Source: Spirochaeta cellobiosiphila DSM 17781
GTDB lineage: Bacteria; Spirochaetota; Spirochaetia; DSM-17781
Assembly: GCF_000426705.1 (NCBI RefSeq)
Contig: NZ_AUFW01000017.1
Coordinates: 124,001-188,000 of the forward strand
Length of the DNA: 64,000 nt
Direction: 5' to 3'
This document shows positions 43,615-51,258 of the stretch, piece after piece (within the stretch, counting starts at the first letter, position 1; each line of letters begins with the position of its first letter). Made by a program: the position numbers and the translations under genes. The notes under the pieces are model-generated. The model was not told the origin of the DNA and searched no databases. It saw nothing but the letters and a program-made list of their open reading frames with translations.

Positions 43615-44391
43615 TTGGAAAAACACCCCTACCAGGAATTACATAAAAAAAATCCTCGTGTTTATGTACTAACTAATGATGTAACCAGAAAGTTTATTGC
43701 TGATGCTCTATTAGCAATAGGGGCAAAACCTATAATGGGAATAGCTCCAGAAGAAGCGTTTGAACTTACTTCGTATTCGGATGCTCTATGTTTAAACCTA
43801 GGGACTCCGACTAAGGAAAAATTTAAAAGTTATATAAAAGCTCTCAAATCTGGAATGAAAAATAATATTCCAACAAGTATTGATATCCCCGGAGCCAGTG
43901 CCAGTCATTATAGAAAAGACATAAGTACACAAATCATAAAGCAAATACCTAACTTGACAAACAATCAGGAATGGCCACGAGTTATACACGGCAATCCTTC
44001 AGAAATCATTTCACTATCTGGAAATGAGGTCGTATCACAGATTGATTCAATTCACACAGTCCAAGAGGCCTCACTTCATACGAATAATTTGAAAGATATC
44101 TTCCATTCCATCGTGATAACTGGACCTCAAACATTAATTAAGGGAGACTCAACAACTCTTATCCCCGGAGGGAGTCCCTATATGTCTTATTGTTCCGGTT
44201 TTGGCTGTGTACAAACAGCTCTTATGGCTGCCTTTTTGACACTCCCCATACAAGCAACAGAGGCTTGTATATTAGCTGCACAACTCATGTTTTGTGCAGC
44301 TAAGCAAATAAAAGCCCCCAATGGTCCCAGAGATTTTCAAAATAAATTTATAGATCATTTATTTCAGATTACATATAAGGAGCATCTATGA
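43615..44391 (+). CDS. thiM: Hydroxyethylthiazole kinase
   Basis: 258 residues from TTG 43615 with AGGGAGG 5 bases upstream. The N-terminus VYVLTNDVTRKFIADALLAIGAKPIM and GNPSEI fit ThiM, and the catalytic Cys is kept in CSGFGCVQTAL. Two conserved motifs are altered: the usual DPVGVGAT reads DIPGASAS and GSGC reads GFGC. It phosphorylates the thiazole moiety for thiamin salvage. ATGA overlap couples it to thiD. Confidence 0.88.
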   Translation: MEKHPYQELHKKNPRVYVLTNDVTRKFIADALLAIGAKPIMGIAPEEAFELTSYSDALCLNLGTPTKEKFKSYIKALKSGMKNNIPTSIDIPGASASHYRKDISTQIIKQIPNLTNNQEWPRVIHGNPSEIISLSGNEVVSQIDSIHTVQEASLHTNNLKDIFHSIVITGPQTLIKGDSTTLIPGGSPYMSYCSGFGCVQTALMAAFLTLPIQATEACILAAQLMFCAAKQIKAPNGPRDFQNKFIDHLFQITYKEHL

Positions 44392-45206
44392 AATACAAAA
44401 CTGTTTTGAGCATAGCAGGAAGTGATCCCTCTGGCGGTGCAGGAATACAAGCAGATTTAAAAACCATAACAGCCTTAGGAGCTTATGGTATGACTGTTAT
44501 CACTGCATTAACAGCACAAAATACGAATGGAGTGGAGGATGTACTAGGAATTCCTTCTCATTTTGTTGGTAAACAATTAGAGACCATATTAGCTGATATC
44601 ATACCAGATTCAATAAAAATCGGTATGCTTCATGATAGTGCTATCATTATGATCATTTGCAATATTCTAAAGGACTATCCAAGGATTCCCATTATTCTTG
44701 ATCCTGTCATGGTAGCTACAAGTGGTGATATTTTACTTGAACAAAAAGCTATCGATTCCATTCAAGAAAAACTTTTTCCCTTGTCCACGCTAATCACACC
44801 TAACCGACATGAATTACAAATACTAACTCAAAGGAAAATCAATAATTCAGAAGATTTAATTGAGTCGAGTGAGGACCTATCTAGACGATGGAATATTCCC
44901 GTTCTTGCTAAAGGAGGAGATCTTGCCTTCACAAATGAAGCACTAGATTATTTGGCCTATCCAGATTCAAGAGAAGGAAGAATATATCAATACCCCAAAG
45001 TTGTTACACAAAATACTCACGGAACAGGATGTACTCTAAGTTCAGCAATAGCAACTAATATGGCCAAAGATTTGGGCTTGGAAGAATCTATTGCCATTGC
45101 CAAATCTTATATTCAAAACGCACTTCAATCAGGAAAGGAATTTACTATCGGTCACGGAAGAGGTCCTGTGAATCATCTTTGGAGTATAGAAGGAGTATTA
45201 CGATGA
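44388..45206 (+). CDS. thiD: Hydroxymethylpyrimidine (phosphate) kinase
   Basis: 272 residues of the ribokinase-like fold. AGSDPSGGAGIQADLKT and ALTAQNTNGV are ThiD signatures; PVMVATSGD and the anion-hole/base segment NTHGTGCTLSSAIA are intact. It phosphorylates HMP and HMP-P. ATGA overlaps join it to thiM and to the symporter. Confidence 0.97.
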   Translation: MKYKTVLSIAGSDPSGGAGIQADLKTITALGAYGMTVITALTAQNTNGVEDVLGIPSHFVGKQLETILADIIPDSIKIGMLHDSAIIMIICNILKDYPRIPIILDPVMVATSGDILLEQKAIDSIQEKLFPLSTLITPNRHELQILTQRKINNSEDLIESSEDLSRRWNIPVLAKGGDLAFTNEALDYLAYPDSREGRIYQYPKVVTQNTHGTGCTLSSAIATNMAKDLGLEESIAIAKSYIQNALQSGKEFTIGHGRGPVNHLWSIEGVLR

Positions 45207-46576
45207 TTGCCATCTTAAGTATTGGGGGGTCTGCCATTTTGGGAGTCCTGTTTGTCCTTGTGAGTATTAAGAAAAAAGCCCTTTCCCTTGATGATTATAT
45301 AACATATCGTCATAAGAGCTCTTATCTGATGACAGCCATTAGTTTGTCAGCTTCTGTATTAGGAGGTTGGATACTTTTCAACCCAATTGAGACCGGAACC
45401 TGGGCAGGAATAACCGGTCTTATTGGTTACTCTCTTGGACAAGCAATGCCATTGTTTGTATTGGCATTTCTTGGTCCTCATCTCACTCAAAGACTACCGC
45501 AGGGCTATGGTCTGAGTGATTTTGTCTACCATAGATATGGAAAAAGAAGCGCTCAATTCACCAGTTTACTAATGATTTTCTATATGGGCACGTTTCTTAC
45601 AGCGGAGCTTTCCGCCATTGGCCAAGTTCTGTCTTATATTTTTCATATTCCCCTTATTTTAACTTGTTCTTTAACCATGATAATCATATTTGCCTATGTT
45701 TTTAGAGGAGGATTAGGAGCCTCAATTTATACAGATAAAATTCAACTCTATTTATTAGTTCCTATGATTATAGCGTTATTTGTTGGAGTTGGTCTCAAAG
45801 AAGGATTTCAAAGCCTTACTTTAAATTCTGATCTTATAAATTTATCCTATATCCCCGGTATAAAGTTTGGCTTTGTTCTTCTCATAGGCGTTACAGCAAG
45901 CAATTTATTTCATCAAGGTTTTTGGCAAAGAGTGTATTCTCTTAAGCAGGAGACAACTCAACCTAAAGCTTTTATCCTGGGAGGAATTCTTGTTATTCCC
46001 ATTATAATATTAATAGGTTTATTAGGTATTATTGCCACCAATACAGGAGTTGTTAATCCAAATGAGCCTTCTTTGGCACTATTTCCCCTTATAGAACGTT
46101 TATCTCCCTATTTTACAATTATTATAATTTTACTTACCTCCGTTTTAGTAATGAGTAGTATTGATACATTACTCAATGGATTAGTAAGCACCATAATATC
46201 CTGGAAAGGAGTAAAAGAAGAGGAGAACAAATCACTGAGAAAAGCTCAATCACTGACCATACTAATTGGGATTATCGCCATACTATTAGGTAGTAGAGGC
46301 GGTAGTGTTCTATATTTCTTCCTTGTGGCGGACTTGGTTTGTTCGGCTTTTGCCTTTCCCTTAACCTTTGGATTATTTAATAAAAAAATTAATGGAGCTA
46401 AAGCTTTAATAGCAGGAACCTTAGCCACAATCATAGGAGCATTGTTTTTTCCGAAATATGATTATACTTCATGGTCCGGGTTACCAGCGGATATGCTCAT
46501 ATCCTTTAGCTTAGCTCTCATATTATCAATAGCGTTTACTCTTAGTTTATCGATAATCAGGTCACATAATGAATAG
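45203..46576 (+). CDS. Sodium:solute symporter family protein in the thiamin operon
   Basis: 457 residues from ATG 45203 (AAGGAG 8 bases upstream; ATGA overlap with thiD). About 12-13 hydrophobic helices; the SASVLGGWILFNPIETG stretch near residue 47 and FHQGFWQRVYSLK near 230 are SSS-family patterns. Its place between thiD and thiE suggests it imports a thiamin precursor such as HMP. This is similar in idea to the predicted ThiV-type transporters, but I recall this from comparative work and could not check. Confidence 0.85.
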   Translation: MIAILSIGGSAILGVLFVLVSIKKKALSLDDYITYRHKSSYLMTAISLSASVLGGWILFNPIETGTWAGITGLIGYSLGQAMPLFVLAFLGPHLTQRLPQGYGLSDFVYHRYGKRSAQFTSLLMIFYMGTFLTAELSAIGQVLSYIFHIPLILTCSLTMIIIFAYVFRGGLGASIYTDKIQLYLLVPMIIALFVGVGLKEGFQSLTLNSDLINLSYIPGIKFGFVLLIGVTASNLFHQGFWQRVYSLKQETTQPKAFILGGILVIPIIILIGLLGIIATNTGVVNPNEPSLALFPLIERLSPYFTIIIILLTSVLVMSSIDTLLNGLVSTIISWKGVKEEENKSLRKAQSLTILIGIIAILLGSRGGSVLYFFLVADLVCSAFAFPLTFGLFNKKINGAKALIAGTLATIIGALFFPKYDYTSWSGLPADMLISFSLALILSIAFTLSLSIIRSHNE

Positions 46577-47177
46577 ACAACTCTATACTGTTGCCTCGAA
46601 TATAGAAGAGGCACAATTGTTTTTTGAAAGTGGGGTTAATCTTGTGCAACTTCGAAACAAAGAGTTATCAGAACAAGAGTTACTAGTTGTAGCTAAACAA
46701 GTGGTCGAATTATCCCATAAATACAAAAGCTCTCAGATCATCATTAATGATAACATTGATATAGCCCTAAAATCTAAAGCTTATGGTGTTCATTTAGGTC
46801 AAGACGATGGTGATATTCCTTATCTATGCAAATCATACGGTAAGGAATTAGTCATTGGTGTTTCGGTGGATAATGTGGAAGAGGCAAGAGAAGCAGAATC
46901 ATGGGGTGCCCATTACATTGGTGCTGGAGCTGTTTTTGGATCATTAACAAAACCTGAAGCTCCTCATATCGGATTGGCAACATTAAAAGACATATGTAAA
47001 TCCGTTCAAGTGCCAGTAAGTGCTATTGGTGGAATAAAACTTTCTCTTCTGAATAAAGTATTAGAAGCAGGAGCTCAGTACATCTGTGTTATATCTGATA
47101 TTAATCAATCAACTAATAGAAAATTACAAATACGCGAATATCTTAACCAAATAAGGAAGAATAATGAATCCCTATAA
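46569..47177 (+). CDS. thiE: Thiamin-phosphate synthase
   Basis: 202 residues, TIM barrel. LVQLRNKELSEQEL, IIINDNIDIALKSKAYGVHLGQDDGD, IGAGAVFGSLTKP and VSAIGGI are the expected active-site segments. It joins HMP-PP with thiazole phosphate. Overlaps the symporter by 8 bases and thiW by 14. Confidence 0.96.
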   Translation: MNRQLYTVASNIEEAQLFFESGVNLVQLRNKELSEQELLVVAKQVVELSHKYKSSQIIINDNIDIALKSKAYGVHLGQDDGDIPYLCKSYGKELVIGVSVDNVEEAREAESWGAHYIGAGAVFGSLTKPEAPHIGLATLKDICKSVQVPVSAIGGIKLSLLNKVLEAGAQYICVISDINQSTNRKLQIREYLNQIRKNNESL

Positions 47178-47673
47178 AAAAATTGCTCTAGTTATAATAT
47201 TCATGGCATTGGGGCTTGCATTGGCGCCCTTTACCAGTATCCCCATAGGAATAGCAAAGATTAATCCAACACAACATTTTATAAATGTATTACTTGCCAT
47301 ATTGGCAGGGCCTTGGGCTAGCGTTTTGTCAGCGACTGGTTTAGCCATCATCAGGAATTCCCTAGGACTAGGAACAATATTAGCCTTTCCTGGTGGAATG
47401 ATAGGTGCTTTTATTGCTGGAGTTCTATACAAAATAACCGGAAAATTCATTAGTGCTTCAATGGGAGAAGTAATAGGATCAGGTATATTAGCTCCCCTTA
47501 TCAGTAGTATCCTTATAGCTCCTTTTATTATGGGGAAACATATTGGAATTGTAGCTTTAATTCCCTCCTTCTTATTAAGTAGCCTGAGTGGAAGTATTCT
47601 TGCCTATATCACTATTATATCATTAAAGAAAGCCAATGTATTACCTGAACGATCTATGCCTCTACATAAATAA
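47164..47673 (+). CDS. thiW: ThiW, substrate-binding (S) component of a thiazole ECF transporter
   Basis: 169 residues, about five or six helices. PTQHFINVLLAILAGPWASV and GTILAFPGGMIGAFIAGVLY closely match ThiW. The family is predicted to take up hydroxyethylthiazole. The ECF ATPase and T component follow directly, which fits a complete dedicated transporter. Confidence 0.93.
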   Translation: MNPYKKIALVIIFMALGLALAPFTSIPIGIAKINPTQHFINVLLAILAGPWASVLSATGLAIIRNSLGLGTILAFPGGMIGAFIAGVLYKITGKFISASMGEVIGSGILAPLISSILIAPFIMGKHIGIVALIPSFLLSSLSGSILAYITIISLKKANVLPERSMPLHK

Positions 47674-48856
47674 TCGTCTCATTCTATCTGAGATAACAGA
47701 AGTAATAAAAAAAGGTGAACTCATACACTTAAAAGGAAGTAATGGTTCTGGGAAGACAAGCTTTTTAAGGATATTAGCAGATCTAATTCCTTCCCTCTAT
47801 CCAGGAGTGATCCAGGGCAACATAAAAAAAGAACAGACAACTGTAGGATTGACAGGCCCTTGGGCTAGTAGCCGTTTATTTTGCAAAACAGTATGGGAAG
47901 AATTAACTTTTGCACAAGGATCTAGAGAAGAACTAGTTGAACAATATTTGGACTTTTTTCAGATCAACCATCTAAAAGAAAGACATCCTCACCAATTATC
48001 AGGAGGTCAGCAACAGCTTATTTTACTAATTGCCTTTTTATCATTGGATCGATCGGTTTATCTATTGGATGAGCTGCTTACTCAATTATCTACTCCCTAT
48101 AGGCAAAAAGTGTTGGATTTGACAAGGCAATTACATTCAGATGGTAAAACGATCGTAATAATTGATCATACTTATTCTGTAAAAGAAGCAAGAACTATAA
48201 TGTTACCATCTATAGGACGTGAAATTTTAATGCCTCAAGATAAGATAAGAAAAAATCTTATCCCTAAAGACAAAGAACTATGCCTAATTAACTTCCAGCC
48301 TCAACTTACAGGTTTTATTCAACCAATTTTTAATATTAAATTAGAACCTGGGACAATGTGCCTGATAAAAGGTGATATTGGTTCTGGAAAGTCGACCTTA
48401 CTAAAAGCAATAGCTGGTCTTATCAAATCAAAAGGTAAATGTACTTATGGTAATCAACCTATTAATATTGGAATCTGCGGTTATGCTTCTCAAACACCAG
48501 ATACCTCATTCATCTGCTCCACTGTTTTTAAAGAAATAGAATTTACTCCCAGAAAGCTTGAACGCTATAATCCTAATCTGATAGATAATTTACTTGATGA
48601 TCTGAATTTAAGATATTTATCTGATCAATCCCCTTTCTCCCTTAGCTTTGGAGAAAAAAAAAGGCTACAATTAGCCATGCTCCTTAGCTTTGAACCTCCC
48701 ATACTACTTCTTGATGAAATTGATTCTGGTCTGGATAAAATCTCGCTAAAAACAATAACCCATGTTGTAGAAAATTACCTAGCAGCAGGCAATATTGTTT
48801 TATGGGTTAGTCATTCTTTAAAGCCCAAAAAATCGGACATTGTCATTGACCTATAA
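47636..48856 (+). CDS. ECF transporter ATPase with two fused ABC domains
   Basis: 406 residues, two nucleotide-binding domains in one chain. First: Walker A LKGSNGSGKTS, signature QLSGGQQQ, Walker B VYLLDEL. Second: Walker A KGDIGSGKST, signature LSFGEKKR, Walker B ILLLDEIDSGLD. Such fused pairs (YkoD-like) act in place of separate EcfA1/EcfA2. The start overlaps thiW by 38 bases. Confidence 0.92.
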   Translation: MYYLNDLCLYINNRLILSEITEVIKKGELIHLKGSNGSGKTSFLRILADLIPSLYPGVIQGNIKKEQTTVGLTGPWASSRLFCKTVWEELTFAQGSREELVEQYLDFFQINHLKERHPHQLSGGQQQLILLIAFLSLDRSVYLLDELLTQLSTPYRQKVLDLTRQLHSDGKTIVIIDHTYSVKEARTIMLPSIGREILMPQDKIRKNLIPKDKELCLINFQPQLTGFIQPIFNIKLEPGTMCLIKGDIGSGKSTLLKAIAGLIKSKGKCTYGNQPINIGICGYASQTPDTSFICSTVFKEIEFTPRKLERYNPNLIDNLLDDLNLRYLSDQSPFSLSFGEKKRLQLAMLLSFEPPILLLDEIDSGLDKISLKTITHVVENYLAAGNIVLWVSHSLKPKKSDIVIDL

Positions 48857-49448
48857 ACTACTACTTACCCTATCTATTGTAAACTTGATACTAATCTATA
48901 CATTTCCCAAAGTAAGTATGATAACTACGTTACTAATTACAATTACACTCTTCATAAGAAACAGGGAACAGCTACAAAAAGTTGTAAAACTACTTTTCTC
49001 TTCAAGCTTATTTATATGTTTTATCTATCTAGTAGCAGGAGAATGGTATGGGGGAATTCGTACAATAACGACATTATGGTTATCAACCTTAACGTTACAG
49101 CTCTATTTTTCTTATTATCCTGATCTTTCTCTCTATCTCCTACTTACTAAAACTGGTTTTCCTAAAAATTTTTCCTTCTTATTGTATTGTTCTGTAAACT
49201 ACAGCTTCATGATCACACCTATTATAAGGGAAATAAAAAATAACATTAGATTAAGAGGAATTGATATCCAGAAAGGATGGAGGGGCGTTCCTTATTGGCC
49301 ACATCTCATATTACCTTTGATAGTTAGACTCATTAAAGGATCAGATTATTTAGCAGAAAGCTTACTTTTACGTAATCATTATTTGACTTGTCAGAAATGC
49401 AGTACTATGTTGAATAAAGAAGTTCCCAGCTCTAAGGAGAAAATATGA
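48840..49448 (+). CDS. ECF transporter transmembrane (T) component
   Basis: 202 residues, several helices, TTG start at 48840 overlapping the ATPase gene by 17 bases. The coupling-helix motif with Arg-Gly is in IRLRGIDIQKG near 140. It would link the double ATPase to ThiW. Last gene of the riboswitch-controlled operon, overlapping the next by 4 bases. Confidence 0.85.
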   Translation: MSLTYKLLLTLSIVNLILIYTFPKVSMITTLLITITLFIRNREQLQKVVKLLFSSSLFICFIYLVAGEWYGGIRTITTLWLSTLTLQLYFSYYPDLSLYLLLTKTGFPKNFSFLLYCSVNYSFMITPIIREIKNNIRLRGIDIQKGWRGVPYWPHLILPLIVRLIKGSDYLAESLLLRNHYLTCQKCSTMLNKEVPSSKEKI

Positions 49449-50227
49449 ATGTTAATAAGTTTATAACAACAGGATTCTTACTTTTATTAAGTGGGCTCAT
49501 TTTTGGTCAAAACATAGAGAATAAAAAAGGAAAGGAAGTCATGGTAAAGGAAATCACCTATCATGTAGATGGTCAGAGATTAGTCGCTTATCTCGCCTAT
49601 GAGGATAATAATACAAAAAAACCTGGAGTGATTGTTGTTCATGAATGGACAGGATTAAATGACTATGCAAAAAAGAGAGCTAGAGATTTAGCAACAGAAG
49701 GATACATTGCTTTAGCCATAGATATGTATGGAGATGGTAAAGAGATAGACGTTTCTAAAGCTCGGCAAATGTCCAGCAAAGTAGGATCTGACTTTGATTT
49801 GATAAAAAAAAGATTCAATGCAGGCCTTGATGTCCTAAAGAGTCAACCGAATGTGGATACATCAAGACTGGGAGCGATAGGGTACTGTTTTGGAGGTGGT
49901 ATTGTTTTAAACATGGCACGTATGGGAGTTGATTTAAAGGGAATCGTCAGTTTTCATGGAACGATCAATACAGGTCTGAATGCAAAACCAGGTGATATTA
50001 AGACAAAACTATTGGTCATACAAGGTCAAGGAGATCCTGTAACTCCTCCAGAACGTCAGGAAGCATTTAAACAAGAAATGTCCAACGCTAAAGCTGATTA
50101 CAAGTATATTATTTATCCTGGAGTTAATGCCCATAATTTTACGAACCCCTCTGGACAAACTTTCTATCCAGAAGAAGCTTCTCAAGCATGGAAAGAGATG
50201 TTGGTTTTCTTCAAAGAGAATCTATAA
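49445..50227 (+). CDS. Secreted dienelactone hydrolase-family protein
   Basis: 260 residues. A Sec signal peptide (about 1-22) is followed by the DLH fold: VVHEWTGLNDYAKKRARDLA, nucleophile Cys in GAIGYCFGGGIVLN, Asp in QGQGDPVTPPE and His in NAHNF. Export of a DLH protein to the periplasm is not usual for muconate-type enzymes, so the substrate is probably another ester. AAGGAG precedes the ATG. Converges with the lipase gene and overlaps its end by 17 bases. Confidence 0.88.
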   Translation: MNVNKFITTGFLLLLSGLIFGQNIENKKGKEVMVKEITYHVDGQRLVAYLAYEDNNTKKPGVIVVHEWTGLNDYAKKRARDLATEGYIALAIDMYGDGKEIDVSKARQMSSKVGSDFDLIKKRFNAGLDVLKSQPNVDTSRLGAIGYCFGGGIVLNMARMGVDLKGIVSFHGTINTGLNAKPGDIKTKLLVIQGQGDPVTPPERQEAFKQEMSNAKADYKYIIYPGVNAHNFTNPSGQTFYPEEASQAWKEMLVFFKENL

Positions 50228-51149
50228 ATTCAACAGCTTTCTCAATAAAATATTCATCATTTGAAGGAGATAAAATGTCGCCAGCTATAACATGCATTTC
50301 TTCATTATCTCCTTCTACAATTGGAAGAATCTCTTTCTTTACAGAACTAAATTGATTAAAAACCTTTTCAGTTCTTTTTGGCTCAACTACATGATCTTTT
50401 GGTGAGTAAAAAATTAATACAGGTACTTTGATATCTTCAATATTAGACTTTTCTGTAGCTTTTACAAGATCCATCATGGGAAACAAAGCTTGTGTTGGAT
50501 AGGACTCAGTCCAATAGAGGGCATGTTGTTCATTTAGAGGAGTAAAACTGGTCTCCTTACCAATAATGGGAACTAACCAGTTTTTCGCTCCTGGCCATGT
50601 TAATAGGGTTGACATTTTATTCTTAGGATAAAAATTGGGAGATATAAACAACAAAGCTTCTATGTCTTCTTGGCTACGTGTTGCATACCATGTTTCTAAA
50701 GTTGCGCCTGTAGACGTACCCATCAATATAACTTTTTCTCCGATTTTCTTACCAATGTCCATGGCTTCTTCCATATCCTGAAACCAGTCCTCTAATGAAG
50801 CAGAACCTAAAGCCTCTCCTGTTCTCCCATGCCCCTTTAATCTCGTAAAAAAGATATTGGCGCCAATTCGATCAGCAATTTGATCTGGAACAGGTTCTAC
50901 TTCCATTCGCGTTGCGGAAAATCCATGAATATACACTATAGATAGGGGTGTTTTGCGTCCAGATTCTTTATACCAATGTATGACTTTTTCCGTACCGGGA
51001 ACAATGTCATCATATTTAGACTCTTCTTCTACTAAATAAGCATCCAAATCTTTAACATTTAAGAAAGAAGCATCAAGATTGTCCTGTTCATATTTCTGAC
51101 AAGAAATCAATGATAATAAGCTCATAAGTAGTATAATGCATATTTTCAC
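50211..51149 (-). CDS. Lipoprotein alpha/beta-hydrolase (lipase/esterase)
   Basis: 312 residues from GTG 51149 with AGGAGG 8 bases upstream; a longer ATG reading to 51341 would overlap the divergent gene and has no site. The lipoprotein signal ILLMSLLSLISC puts Cys near residue 17. Oxyanion YIHGFSATRMEV, Ser in MGTSTGATLE, Asp in YSPKDHVVEP and His in EEMHVIAGD give a complete triad like monoacylglycerol lipases. Likely anchored to a membrane facing the periplasm. Confidence 0.87.
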   Translation of the reverse strand: MKICIILLMSLLSLISCQKYEQDNLDASFLNVKDLDAYLVEEESKYDDIVPGTEKVIHWYKESGRKTPLSIVYIHGFSATRMEVEPVPDQIADRIGANIFFTRLKGHGRTGEALGSASLEDWFQDMEEAMDIGKKIGEKVILMGTSTGATLETWYATRSQEDIEALLFISPNFYPKNKMSTLLTWPGAKNWLVPIIGKETSFTPLNEQHALYWTESYPTQALFPMMDLVKATEKSNIEDIKVPVLIFYSPKDHVVEPKRTEKVFNQFSSVKKEILPIVEGDNEEMHVIAGDILSPSNDEYFIEKAVEFIDSL

Positions 51150-51258
51150 AACAATAGCCTCCTGTCTGTTAACAATACCACAGGAATAAAAAACAATGAA
51201 TAATTGAAAAATATCTGATATCCTTTGTAAAGCTATGTTTATGTGGGAGTAAAGACAT

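Noticed and set aside
43330-43626. Minus-strand reading frame across the TPP riboswitch
   Set aside because: The frame is the complement of a conserved structured RNA, with no ribosome site and no recognisable protein.
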